Of a stretch of 64,000 nt of DNA, positions 1 through 8,207 are shown piece by piece. The DNA lies in contig OY761541.1 in NCBI GenBank assembly GCA_963664625.1, positions 3,348,001 to 3,412,000 on the forward strand, in the 5' to 3' direction. Both the position numbers and the translations under genes were made by a program. The DNA is from CBDCFV01 sp963664625 (GTDB lineage: Bacteria; Chloroflexota; Dehalococcoidia; Lucifugimonadales; UBA3495). Every line of letters starts with the position of its first letter. Position 1 is the first letter of the stretch. Under the pieces are notes generated by a model. The model did no database searches. It was given only the letters and a program-made list of their open reading frames with translations, and was not told the DNA's origin.

Positions 1-837
1 GCGCGCCAGTACAGGACTGTTGAAAGGAGCATCTTTGATTTGAAGTAGCAGACGCCCGTCCGGCATGATGTCAGACAGTACCCGCTCTATGCGCGGTACG
101 CGCTGGCGCAGTGTGCCGAAAATATCCTCCAGCCGCCCCGGGTATCGTTCCGCCAGGTGCTGTATAACGTTGGCCAAGTTGTCTCCACTGCGAGATAATC
201 TCTCCTGTGGCCCAGCTTCCGGCTGCCCCCGCGTGCTGTCCGCTGAAAGGTAGGAGACGTACCACCCAGTGATAAAGTTGCGCAGTGCTGCCACCCGAGG
301 GTGTTCAGCGAATTGCCCCAACGCGTTCACTGCCAACAGATCAGGGGCACTCAAAGGAATTTCCACCCTTTCGTCTTCTTGGTCAGGGTACTCGCCGCTG
401 ACTGCGCTGCCATGTCCTTCTTGGTATACCAAAAAGCGGTAAGGAGCGCCGTATCTCCTCTGACGACGCCAGCGCATCGATTCGTGAATTATTACCGGAG
501 AACCGTTCTTTTCATCTACTTGCAAATTGTAGGTAATGAGTGGCGACCTTCTTTGCTCGCGGTACTTAATCTCAATGCTTATTGGACCATCGCCGCCACG
601 ACTCTTGAGTTCCTTAGCCCGGCCTCGTTTGTCCCATGCCCGACGAAGGCCAGACTCGAAGCACTCGGCAAGAAATGCAAACACGTCGAACACCGTTGAC
701 TTACCGCTCCCGTTAGGACCGAGCAATACCGTCAGCGGCGTCAAGTCCTTAAACTCCAGACTCCGTAGTGCCCGGAAGTTCTGCACATTCAGATGCTCAA
801 TCCGCGCTGGAGTCATAGGTTGCGATGCTAAACTCAT
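1..837 (-). CDS. AAA family ATPase (RecF/SMC-like), 3' end beyond window
   Basis: The minus-strand frame is open from the ATG at 837 to the window edge, about 279 residues, so the C-terminus is missing. Residues about 14-50 carry an N-terminal beta-hairpin and a Walker A motif (GPNGSGKST). The middle contains an arginine-rich segment and the pattern YVSYLSADSTRG, seen in COG4637-type predicted ATPases (AAA_21/AAA_15). The signature and Walker B motifs would lie outside the window. It starts one base after the stop of the truncated restriction specificity gene, so the two were probably co-transcribed. A defence-associated or DNA-repair ATPase is likely. The specific role is not determined. Confidence 0.75.
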   Translation of the reverse strand, partial: MSLASQPMTPARIEHLNVQNFRALRSLEFKDLTPLTVLLGPNGSGKSTVFDVFAFLAECFESGLRRAWDKRGRAKELKSRGGDGPISIEIKYREQRRSPLITYNLQVDEKNGSPVIIHESMRWRRQRRYGAPYRFLVYQEGHGSAVSGEYPDQEDERVEIPLSAPDLLAVNALGQFAEHPRVAALRNFITGWYVSYLSADSTRGQPEAGPQERLSRSGDNLANVIQHLAERYPGRLEDIFGTLRQRVPRIERVLSDIMPDGRLLLQIKDAPFNSPVLAR

Positions 838-838
838 C

Positions 839-1678
839 TCATCTCTCCATAGCCCCCAACTCCCCGCTCACCAGTTTCGGTAACAGTGCATCCCTCTGGG
901 CGGCGAGGGCGCGGGAGGAGCACTCATTTGCCACTATTCTATAGTACAGGTTGGAGGTCAACTCGTGGTAGGCGTCCGAGACGGTGAGGATTGGCATTAC
1001 GAGCGGGATTTGACGGAAATTAGACTTGCTGATTTCGAGGAACGTGGAGCCGTTAGCGTGGCTTACAATTTCTTCCAGGGAAGATTTGCACCAGTAAAGT
1101 AAATGCAGATTGGAGACGCCCTCTTTCGGTTGTATGGCAATGAAACCTTGATTGATGGCTACAGGAACCTCGTTGATTGCAAGATAGCCAATCGGTGCTC
1201 TCGACGAAAGCAAGACTGTGCCTTTTGGCTGCAAACCTGACCCTATACGCTTCAATCCCTTGTCAGTAATCTTGCGTTCCGTATCCAGCAATACAGGTAC
1301 AGACAGGCTCGAAAGGTCTTTGGGAGTCGCCCAGCAATGAGTCCCCCCATCCCAATACTCCGGTATCTTGGTACTGGGAGTGGTTCCCCCAACCACATCT
1401 ACCACCTCCCCCAACGCCTTAACCCCCCACCCCTCCGGTATCTCCCCCAACTCCGAATCAACCAACCTGTCCGGGAACAGGTCCCACAGCTCCGGCGGCA
1501 GGTAGGGTTCCCGGTTCTCCAGCTTGGCGCGGACGGGGCCGAAGTCTACGAACCAGTCCTGGAAGATGGCGCGGGCCATCTGCTCCAGGGTCTGGTTCAT
1601 CCGCCGGTTCAGCTCAATCTTGTCGTCCAGGGCGCCGAGGATGTGGGCGATGGCGCGCTGCTCGGGGAGGTAGGGTCT
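839..1678 (-). pseudogene. hsdS: Type I restriction-modification specificity subunit HsdS, truncated by IS
   Basis: The surviving frame encodes the central conserved region (LPEQRAIAHILGALDDKIEL, then QMARAIFQDWFVDF) followed by one complete target-recognition domain and the distal conserved helix (AAQRDALLPKLVSGEL). The first target-recognition domain is missing: the frame runs directly into the terminal inverted repeat of the insertion sequence at about 1672-1678. No HsdS N-terminus is found on the far side of the element, so insertion was accompanied by deletion or rearrangement. Without the first half the protein should not assemble a normal two-domain specificity subunit. hsdM and hsdR are not in the window. 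An internal ATG at 1600 could still produce a 253-residue half-subunit. Confidence 0.85.
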
Positions 1679-2889
1679 TTTAATTGTCTGGGGATAAGCC
1701 GATGAGAGTCAGGGTCTCCCAAGGTTTCCAGCCGTAGTGGCGCAGGGCTGCCGTTATGTTCTTCACTCCGGTCAGCCGCAACAACCCCATCACCAGGTTT
1801 CGCAACGCCGCCAGCAGTTGCGGCGCCGATCCGGTGCGCACCTGGCTTTGGTCTTCGCCAAATACCACGTCCCTTACCCAGTGCACCTGGTTCTCAATCC
1901 CCCAATGTCCCCTCCATATCTCCAACAACCGGGCAGCATCCGCCCGTTCCGGGGGCAGGCTGGTGACGGCATAGGCAAGCTCCACTGACTCCTTGCCCTT
2001 TCGCCTCCTTGTCCGTTCCACACAGCAGACTTGCCCCAAGCCAGGCCAATCCAAGTACTCATTCAGGGCCGTTGAGGCCCACAACCGCCGCCGTTCCTGT
2101 CGGTCTCCGTGCCGGCCCTCCCGGACCGCCTCATTAAAACGCTCTCCCCACGGCGGCTGCTCAAACAGCAACCTCACTGCCTCTTTCACCCATGGCTGGT
2201 TGTCCTTCACCACCCAGAAATAGTCTCCGCCCATCTCCGCCACTCGCCGGCTCAACTCCCGTTGGGCGTATAGCGCGTCCCCCGTCACCACCCTGCCGCG
2301 CAGGTCCAACTCTGCCAGCAGGCTGAAGGCCACTCCCAGTTCACTCTCCTTGCGATGACCCCTTACCCCCCTTTTGTCCCACCACCAGGCCGCTTTCCCG
2401 AGCATATGCCGCCACCAGCCTTACCCCAGGCAATTCCTCCCCGTGAATCCCGCGCAGGGCCTTGCCGTCTATGGCGATGGTGCCCTCTCCCTCTCCCATG
2501 GACTCTTGGGCCCAGCGGCCCAGAGCCGACTCAAAAGCCTCCACGTCCAACCGGCGGAAAAGGTGGTGCAGCGTTGCCACGCATGGGGTCTGCTCCCGGC
2601 TGAACCCCAGACTTTGAGCCATTCCGGGATGTTCCCGTCCCCACTGGGCAATGGCATACAGGCTCCTGGCCCCTCCCAGCATCGCGCACACCGACAGCGC
2701 CAGAATCGCTGGCAAGGGATGCCGAACCCCGCGGGGCTTCCTGGGGTCCTCTATCCCCTTCAGGGCTTCCAGCAATCCGGGACCCCATTCCCCAACTCTC
2801 TCCTCCCACAAAACCATCCTCCACTTTCTCGAACTCTCCCATTGTCATCCAGTACCCTACACCGTACTCCAGACAATTAAAAGACCCTA
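1671..2889 (-). mobile_element. ISAs1-like insertion sequence with 22-bp terminal inverted repeats
   Basis: The element is about 1.2 kb and bounded by near-perfect inverted repeats. The left end at 1671-1692 reads TAGGGTCTTTTAATTGTCTG and onward. The reverse complement of 2868-2889 is the same over about 21 of 22 bases. It carries a single transposase reading region on the minus strand. No clear target-site duplication is visible: bases left of 1671 (cggggagg) differ from those right of 2889 (gccggcc). This fits the rearranged hsdS junction. The left end cuts the hsdS reading frame. Confidence 0.85.
1680..2817 (-). pseudogene. ISAs1 family DDE transposase, frameshifted
   Basis: The N-terminal 158 residues (2817 to 2341) contain the ISAs1-type associated domain (DPRKPRGVRHPL) and the first catalytic Asp (TIAIDGKALRG). 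The remaining 241 residues (2405 to 1680) lie in another frame and carry the second Asp (VTGDALYAQREL) and the C-terminal Glu region (WGIENQVHWVRDV). The frames join over an A4G6 run near 2360-2375, and a +1 shift is needed to continue. A -1 slip would hit a stop at once. The simplest reading is a single-base insertion in the homopolymer, which inactivates the transposase, or a sequencing error there. All three catalytic acidic residues survive, so inactivation may be recent. Confidence 0.85.
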
Positions 2890-3052
2890 GGCCGGCCGGT
2901 GCAAATGGTTGTGACCCGCTCCCAGTCCTGAGTCGGTAGGAATATGGGTCTTGTGGGATGAGTGAACTTGCTGAAGGGGACATCCCATAAAAACATCGGG
3001 CCCTGCGTGTTTTATGGGATAGATGGTGGGCCTGAGTGGAAGACCAGCCACA

Positions 3053-3784
3053 TCAGGTGTTTTGGCGGCGGAGCAGTTCCTCCAACTCGCGGACGCGGAC
3101 ACGCTCGGCGGCGAGTTCGGCTTCGGCGGCGTCGGCCCGGGCGCGTTGGTCCTCGTAGGTGAGTATGGGCCGGTTTGTAGCCGGGTCGTAGAACACCAAC
3201 TCGCCGCGTTCCCAGCGCAGGTGCAGGTCCAGTACGGGGCTGTAGCCCTGCAAGCTCCCTTCGGGCAGTTCCTCGATGTCTATGGCAACGTATTCCCAGT
3301 CCACCAAGCGGTCCCCGGCCAGCCGCACCCCGTGATGCTCCCCAGTCTGGTCAAATCGCCAGTATTCCCCGATGCCCAACGCAGCGTAGTCCCGCCGCTT
3401 GTCGGTCACGTCTATCCGCCCGGTACGTCGCGACGCTATTTCCAGCACGAAGTCCGGCGGCTTCCCCTGCTCCGATATGACGTACCCATTGCTGGCTTCA
3501 TAGGCATCGGGGGCCACGCCAAAGGCCACCAACAGGTCTGGGTAACGGCTGCCCGCCAGTCGCTGGGTAGGCTGCGCCACCGTGTAATGTTCCCCCGCCA
3601 CCAGAATCCGGTCCCGCTCTTCCGGACGCCGGGCCATCAGGTGCAGGGTCAGGTAACGGACATTGCCGTTGGCGGCCAAGCGGTCGAAGCTGGTCATCTT
3701 GTCTTGCGGGTCTTCGGGCGGGTCCGGCAGCCGGAAACGGCCTTGCACTTGGGATGTCTTGGCGAAGGTTTCGGGTGTGGTCAT
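3053..3784 (-). CDS. Uma2 family (DUF820) restriction-endonuclease-like protein
   Basis: The product has about 243 residues from the ATG at 3784, preceded by AGGTG. An in-frame upstream extension to 3874 looks non-native. The fold signature of the family is present: a Pro-Asp segment (SRYPDLLVAF), the core FVLEIASRRTG and DVTDKRRDYAALGIGEYWRFD, and the C-terminal DLHLRWERGELVFYDP. The last 40 residues form an acidic or arginine-rich helix likely to be coiled coil. Uma2 proteins resemble PD-(D/E)XK nucleases, but no biochemical role is established. A paralogue lies at 57488-58198 on the same strand. Confidence 0.85.
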   Translation of the reverse strand: MTTPETFAKTSQVQGRFRLPDPPEDPQDKMTSFDRLAANGNVRYLTLHLMARRPEERDRILVAGEHYTVAQPTQRLAGSRYPDLLVAFGVAPDAYEASNGYVISEQGKPPDFVLEIASRRTGRIDVTDKRRDYAALGIGEYWRFDQTGEHHGVRLAGDRLVDWEYVAIDIEELPEGSLQGYSPVLDLHLRWERGELVFYDPATNRPILTYEDQRARADAAEAELAAERVRVRELEELLRRQNT

Positions 3785-4005
3785 GTCGCACCTGGCGCTC
3801 GGCGGCGACGCGACTCGTTTGAGTGCTTGCGCCGCCGTTCTCTGGCTCCCCAAAGGCGCTCTTCTAAGGCCCATATTCTACACCGACGGGCGGTTCTGGA
3901 GAAGACAAGAACGCCGCAGATACAGCCCCGCCGGGTCATGTGTGGAGCTTGAACGTAAAAGGGCAACTAATCAACTTGTTTCGCAAGTTGCATTGTTTGG
4001 GGGTA

Positions 4006-4082
4006 TGGTGGGCCTGGATAGACTCGAACTATCGACCTCGGTCTTATCAGGACCGCGCTCTAGCCGCCTGAGCTACAGGCCC
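4006..4082 (-). tRNA. tRNA-Ile (GAT)
   Basis: The minus-strand cloverleaf has acceptor GGGCCTG paired with CAGGCCC, D-arm GCTCAGGCGGCTAGAGC, an anticodon loop with GAT, and T-arm containing GTTCGAGTC. Discriminator A and an encoded CCA follow (4006-4008). It stands alone between the Uma2 gene and the MFS transporter. Confidence 0.95.
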
Positions 4083-4133
4083 ACTAAGGGGTACGACAAA
4101 TTATATCTATTTGGCGTGGTTGTATCAAGATGG

Positions 4134-4153
4134 ATTCCCGCCTGCGCGGGAAT
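4134..4153. repeat. REP-like palindrome (attcccgcctgcgcgggaat)
   Basis: A 20-bp near-perfect palindrome lies just downstream of the MFS gene stop. It is one copy of a short intergenic repeat family scattered through the window, often followed by gacg. Confidence 0.8.
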
Positions 4154-4165
4154 GCAGGTGGGTGA

Positions 4166-5596
4166 TTAACTACTGCGCCCAGGCGGGGTAGCGGCAAGGA
4201 CCAGCAGGCCGGCGATGATTACGCCGGAGGCGAAGAACCAGAAGGGGAGCTGGTAGCTGCCGGTGTAGTCGAACATAAATCCGGCAATGACGGGGCCCAT
4301 CGCCTGTCCGCTGACTTGGGCTGACAAGGTTACGCCCCGGATGCTGCCCAAGTGCTGGCGTCCGTAGTAGTCGGCCCAGGTAAGGCGCACCAGCAAGTGA
4401 AGGCCGCCCACGGCGAATCCCATGAGACCGGAGGTGGCCATCGCCGTCCAGAAGGTGGAACTGACGGATATGCCCAGTGCGCCGGCGGTGATAAGCAACG
4501 CCGCCGCCGCCAGCAGGAACCGCACGGGCACCCGGCGCGCCAAGGCCGACCAGAAGAGGCCTCCGGGAATCTGGGCGAAGGCGTAGATGCTGGCGGTCAT
4601 GGCAGCCAAGGGAGCGGCGATGCCTTGGTGGATGAAGTGGGGGACTTGATGGAGGCTGATGCCGCCCTGGGACATGTAGTTCATGGCGGCGAAACCGCAC
4701 ACCAGCCAGAAGGCGCGGGTGTGCAGGGCCTGGGACAAGGTGAGGTTGGTCTCCTCGGCGGCGCTGAAGGCGGAGTGGCTGGAAGAAGGGGTAGTATTGA
4801 TATTTCCGGATGCAGTGGCAGCGCCGTCGGCATCTCCCGAAGGGGCAACCGGGCGGTCGTTGCCGGACGAGGAGGGGATGTTGGTATTTGCAGGAGGGGC
4901 GCCGGATTCGGCAAACGTTCCGGCTTGGGAGGTTTCGGGAGCGGGGTCGGGGGCCAGGCCCAGGTCTTCCGGTCGGCGGGCCATGAACAACAGGCAGGGA
5001 ACGACCCCGACGGCCAAGCAGACCAGCCCGATGATGGCCCAGGAGGTCCGCCAGTCCCAGCCGATGATGATGAACTGGGCCACCAAGGGCATGACCGCCA
5101 AGCCCGCCCCTTTGGCGACGGTGTCCACTGCCAAGCCCAAGGGGCGGCGGCGGATGAACCAGTTGCTGATGGCGGTGGGGATTCCCAGCTCCAAGGGACC
5201 GGAGAAGGTCATCCTGCCCGGCACGTAGAGGCAGTAGAACATCCAGGGTAGGGTGATGAAGGCGAGGCCGACGGCACAGACGCCGGTTATCACCGACGAC
5301 GCCGCAATCAGGACCCCGGAGCCATAGCGGTCGACCCAACGGCCGATGAGGGGCGCGGTGACCACGGCCGCCAGTCCGCCCAAGCTGACGGCGCCGGAGA
5401 ACAACCCCCTGGACCAGTCCATGTCGCTTGTCATAGGGACGACGAACACCGACAGGACGGCAACGGCCATGACAGCGCGGGTGGAGAAGCTGACGATGAC
5501 GGTGTTGCCGACGATTACCCAGCCATAGTAGAAAGGGAGCCTGTCTGCCAGCCGACGCCGCCAGGGGGTGTGGCCCATGCTAGGCCGTGTTGACAT
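4166..5596 (-). CDS. MFS transporter (OFA/monocarboxylate-type)
   Basis: The product has 476 residues with about 12 hydrophobic segments in two halves separated by a long polar Ser/Asn/Pro-rich loop (about residues 215-285). An MFS loop 2-3 motif appears as GRWVDRYGSG. The opening (LPFYYGWVIVGNTV) is typical of oxalate/formate-antiporter-like or monocarboxylate-porter-like members. The substrate cannot be read from the sequence. The first ATG (5596) lies inside the terminal inverted repeat of a small repeat element. The next ATG at 5578 lies just outside it and gives a protein six residues shorter. Neither has a strong Shine-Dalgarno sequence, so the start is uncertain. Confidence 0.85.
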   Translation of the reverse strand: MSTRPSMGHTPWRRRLADRLPFYYGWVIVGNTVIVSFSTRAVMAVAVLSVFVVPMTSDMDWSRGLFSGAVSLGGLAAVVTAPLIGRWVDRYGSGVLIAASSVITGVCAVGLAFITLPWMFYCLYVPGRMTFSGPLELGIPTAISNWFIRRRPLGLAVDTVAKGAGLAVMPLVAQFIIIGWDWRTSWAIIGLVCLAVGVVPCLLFMARRPEDLGLAPDPAPETSQAGTFAESGAPPANTNIPSSSGNDRPVAPSGDADGAATASGNINTTPSSSHSAFSAAEETNLTLSQALHTRAFWLVCGFAAMNYMSQGGISLHQVPHFIHQGIAAPLAAMTASIYAFAQIPGGLFWSALARRVPVRFLLAAAALLITAGALGISVSSTFWTAMATSGLMGFAVGGLHLLVRLTWADYYGRQHLGSIRGVTLSAQVSGQAMGPVIAGFMFDYTGSYQLPFWFFASGVIIAGLLVLAATPPGRSS

Positions 5597-5736
5597 TTCC
5601 CGTCATTCCCGCTTTCGCGGGAATCCAGTGGGTTTGAGCGTATCTAACTTCGGGTCAGTTACTCTTATTTGGACTACTGGATTCCGGCTCAAGGCCGGAA
5701 TGACGGCATAGTTTTTCAAAATGTCAACACAGCCTA
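5581..5736. mobile_element. MITE-like element with 18-bp terminal inverted repeats
   Basis: The left end taggccgtgttgacattt (5581-5598) is matched by the reverse complement of 5719-5736 with one mismatch. The 156-bp body holds two copies of the REP-like palindrome in opposite orientations and no coding capacity. It abuts or overlaps the 5' end of the MFS transporter. Confidence 0.7.
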
Positions 5737-5841
5737 GTCAAGAGATGGCGGTTTACGGCAGTATGGCTGGGTCATGGCGGGTTAGTTTGACTCTCAATGA
5801 ATGGGTTGGGAACGGGTACAGGAACGGGCCTGGAAAATTCA

Positions 5842-5866
5842 AAGGGCAACCACAACGGTTGCCCTT
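5842..5866 (-). terminator. Stem-loop, possible terminator of the VOC gene
   Basis: A perfect 10-bp stem (AAGGGCAACC / GGTTGCCCTT) with a 5-base loop. On the minus strand it is followed by TTTGAATTTT, and it lies about 95 bp past the stop of the VOC gene. A related ggggcaaccgg...ggttgccc sequence at about 5892-5933 suggests a repeat family instead, so the terminator role is tentative. Confidence 0.4.
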
Positions 5867-5960
5867 GCGGAACAGTATCGCGCTTGGTGTAGGGGCAACC
5901 GGCGAATGCCTATGTGAAACCTATTGGTTGCCCACGTTGGCGCAAACCGATAGCGACGGC

Positions 5961-6404
5961 CTAGTAGTGGCGTAACTCCACCACGTTGTTGTCCGGGTCG
6001 TAGATGTAGAGGGAGATGCCGTCGCCGTGGGAACCCCAGCGCTTGCCGGGGCCGGCCTGGATGTCCACGCCCATCGCCTCGAACTTGGCCTTGAGCTCTT
6101 CCATGTCGGTCTTTTCGATGACCATGCAGTAGTGGTCCTGGTTCTTCACGCCGTCCCGGCCGATGGTCTCCTGGTCGGAGGCGAAGAAGTCGATGATGGT
6201 GTCGGCGTTGAGACGGGCCGAGGGGAAGCGGACCTCTCCGGCCCTCCACTGGTCCACCCGCTCGGGCTGGAGGCCCAGCACCTCGACGTAGAACTTCATC
6301 GAGGCCTCCACGTCCTTAACGCGAAGGACGATGTGGTCCATCTCGGTGATCTTGACCAAAGGCTGCGACTGGACGGCGGCGGTTTCCTGTGTCTGAGTAG
6401 CCAT
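5961..6404 (-). CDS. VOC family (glyoxalase/bleomycin resistance/dioxygenase) protein
   Basis: The product has 147 residues when started at 6404, where GGGAGG precedes the ATG by about 7 bases. A longer frame to 6500 lacks a good start. It has paired beta-alpha-beta-beta-beta modules with the usual metal ligands: His in MDHIVLRVKD, an acidic or His position in DHYCMVIEK, and a Glu in the final strand (NNVVELRHY). Families with this pattern include glyoxalase I-like isomerases and ring-cleaving enzymes. The ISLYIYDPDNNVVEL ending is typical of glyoxalase/fosfomycin-type members. The substrate is unknown. The neighbours do not form an obvious pathway. Confidence 0.8.
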   Translation of the reverse strand: MATQTQETAAVQSQPLVKITEMDHIVLRVKDVEASMKFYVEVLGLQPERVDQWRAGEVRFPSARLNADTIIDFFASDQETIGRDGVKNQDHYCMVIEKTDMEELKAKFEAMGVDIQAGPGKRWGSHGDGISLYIYDPDNNVVELRHY

Positions 6405-6511
6405 GCTAAGCCTCCCGTTAATTCGTTGATGAGTTGGGACGAAACTCTCTATGAGTCTGTAGTGATGGGCATTGTACTTACATTGATGTAAAGCGGTCAA
6501 TGTTAGTGACG

Positions 6512-6952
6512 TTACTCGAACTCCACCAAGGGGTCCTGGGCGCCTACTGAGTCCATGGGCTGGACGTGAATGGCGCGGACGACACCATCCTGGACGGCGC
6601 GGATGCTCTGCTCCATCTTCATCGCTTCCACAATGCAGACTTCGTCGCCGGCGGATACCTGCTGGCCGGGCCGCACCATGATAGCGATGACCCTGCCGGG
6701 CATGGGGCTGCGCAGGGTCTTGTCGGAAGGGTCGCGGGACGCAGCGTGGCGGTCCCGGGGCGTTGCGACGATGCGGGCGGCCCTCCGGCGTTCTCCCGCG
6801 GGCCGGGGAGCAGGGCGGTTGGGAAGACCCTCCACCTCGACGGAGATGGTCTCGCCCTCCACGATGACTTCGACGGGAGAGTAGGTAACGTCACCGACCC
6901 TGACCGAGAACCACCGGTCGCCGACCTTGATGCGCATGGGCATCAACTCCAT
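6512..6952 (-). CDS. Biotin carboxyl carrier protein (biotin/lipoyl attachment domain)
   Basis: The product has 146 residues from the ATG at 6952, preceded by AAGGGGACC. The N-terminal 60 residues form a small beta domain, followed by a Pro/Arg-rich linker and a C-terminal biotinyl domain (about 80-146) with the biotinylation motif EAMKMEQ and flanking glycines (SPMPGRVIAIMVRPGQ). It would carry carboxybiotin for an acyl-CoA or oxo-acid carboxylase or decarboxylase. The carboxylase subunits are not nearby, so the holoenzyme must be encoded elsewhere. It overlaps the preceding small gene by 10 bp, which implies translational coupling. Confidence 0.88.
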   Translation of the reverse strand: MELMPMRIKVGDRWFSVRVGDVTYSPVEVIVEGETISVEVEGLPNRPAPRPAGERRRAARIVATPRDRHAASRDPSDKTLRSPMPGRVIAIMVRPGQQVSAGDEVCIVEAMKMEQSIRAVQDGVVRAIHVQPMDSVGAQDPLVEFE

Positions 6953-7161
6953 TGCCGGTCCCCTTGCCCGGCTCCCTGAAGGCGTGAAAGGAGTTGTTCC
7001 CTGCGTCCGTAAGAGCGCCACATGCTGGGCTCCAGAACGGGCGCGGCAGGAGCGCCGGCGCGTTCCATTGACAGGGCCATTGCTACAGCGATGGCGGCGG
7101 CGGTCTCCCGGTCTGACCTGTCGTTTTCAGCGGCTCGCACTTGAAGTACATCCGACATCAT
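6943..7161 (-). CDS. Small protein coupled to BCCP (decarboxylase gamma/delta or carboxylase epsilon-like)
   Basis: The product has 72 residues from ATG-ATG at 7161/7158, preceded by GAGGAGGT. The middle reads AAAIAVAMALSMERAG, followed by a proline-rich stretch and WRSYGRREQLLSR. This layout (an Ala-rich helix, a Pro linker and a short W-x3-G-R element) is common in small subunits encoded just upstream of biotin carrier proteins. It overlaps the BCCP gene. Family assignment is by context and pattern only. It could equally be an uncharacterised assembly factor. Confidence 0.55.
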   Translation of the reverse strand: MMSDVLQVRAAENDRSDRETAAAIAVAMALSMERAGAPAAPVLEPSMWRSYGRREQLLSRLQGAGQGDRQWS

Positions 7162-7281
7162 GTTCCCAACCTCCTCACCCCCCTGACCGATGTTGGGCAT
7201 CTAGTTTAACCCAACCAACACACTGTTATGCAACATTATTTTAACATTTAGTTAATGATAACGGGTCTTGGTCTATACGGC

Positions 7282-7434
7282 AGGGTCTTTTCATTTTCCG
7301 GATTGGGTCACATAGGTCCCGTCTTTCCCGCGAAAGCGGGAAACCACATAACCGTGGCCTATGGCAACTTTCCCATGGCCAATACCGCATAGATTCCCGC
7401 CTGCGCGGGAATGACGAGAGAATGAAAAGGTCCT
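7282..7434. mobile_element. MITE-like element, family 2, copy 1
   Basis: Terminal inverted repeats agggtcttttcattttc (from 7282) and gagaatgaaaaggtcct (to 7434) bound about 153 bp without a gene. The interior contains ggtcacataggtcccgtctt, REP-like arms and the palindrome attcccgcctgcgcgggaat. A related element lies at 23533-23645. Confidence 0.65.
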
Positions 7435-7437
7435 AGT

Positions 7438-8205
7438 CTATGCGGGGGCTTCCATCGCCACTTGGTCGAGGACCGACTGGGACATGACCCGCTTGTCCAA
7501 CCAGAACTCAACCGCAGATTCCAACAGCGTTTTCAGTTCCCGTGCCAAGGCGTCATCGATTTGAAGAGGATGCAGATCGGCGAGGGAAGTCCGGTCCAAC
7601 AGGCGCAACACCTTGAGAGCTCGGAGCGTGAGAGGCCGGATTTGGGCGCTGGGCGGGCGGCATTCCAAGCACAGGACACCGCCCAAGTCTATGCTGAACC
7701 GGTGGCGTTCGGGGACCAGGCCTTCGCCGCACTCCACGCAACGGTACAATTCCGGCATAAACCCTGATACCCGCAGAAGGCCCAATTCAAAGGCCCGCAG
7801 GACCAAATCCGGGTTGGAGTCCTGGGCGACACGTCCAAGGGCTGCCAGGGCAAGGTCGTACAAGGGAAGGTTCTGGTGGGCTTCCGAGGCGAAACCGTCC
7901 ACCAACTCGGCAACGTAGAAGCCGCGGGCTATGGCTTGGAGGTCGTTTTTGACAGCGGGGAAGCTGTCGATTACTTGGGCTTGGGTGACGTAGTCAAGGT
8001 TGCGGCCACGGTTGAGAGCCAAGCGTAGATGGGTGATGGGTTCCAAGTGGCCAACGAGCTTGCTATTGGAGCGACGGGCGCCCTTGGCAACGGCGCGGAG
8101 CTTGCCTCTTTCCCTGCTGAAGAGGGTCACCAGAAGGTCGGCCTCACCGAAGGGGGCCTGTTTCAGGGTCAGGGCTTCGCAGTGGTAGGTACGGGGATGC
8201 GCCAT
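7438..8205 (-). CDS. recO: DNA repair protein RecO
   Basis: The product has 255 residues from the ATG at 8205, three bases past the recR stop. The frame extends further upstream but only inside recR. The N-terminal OB fold contains the family pattern LTLKQAPFGEADLLVTLFSRERGKL. A helical middle follows, then a Cys4 zinc-binding site (CVEC ... CLEC) near residue 150-175. RecO helps load RecA onto SSB-coated single-stranded DNA with RecR and RecF. Adjacency to recR supports the call. Confidence 0.95.
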   Translation of the reverse strand: MAHPRTYHCEALTLKQAPFGEADLLVTLFSRERGKLRAVAKGARRSNSKLVGHLEPITHLRLALNRGRNLDYVTQAQVIDSFPAVKNDLQAIARGFYVAELVDGFASEAHQNLPLYDLALAALGRVAQDSNPDLVLRAFELGLLRVSGFMPELYRCVECGEGLVPERHRFSIDLGGVLCLECRPPSAQIRPLTLRALKVLRLLDRTSLADLHPLQIDDALARELKTLLESAVEFWLDKRVMSQSVLDQVAMEAPA

Positions 8206-8207
8206 CG

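Noticed and set aside
2355..2400. Programmed -1 frameshift in the transposase
   Set aside because: A -1 slip meets a stop codon immediately; only a +1 shift restores the frame.
4352..5251. 299-residue plus-strand frame opposite the MFS gene
   Set aside because: It is rich in Gly/Gln/His repeats from reverse reading of membrane codons; not a gene.
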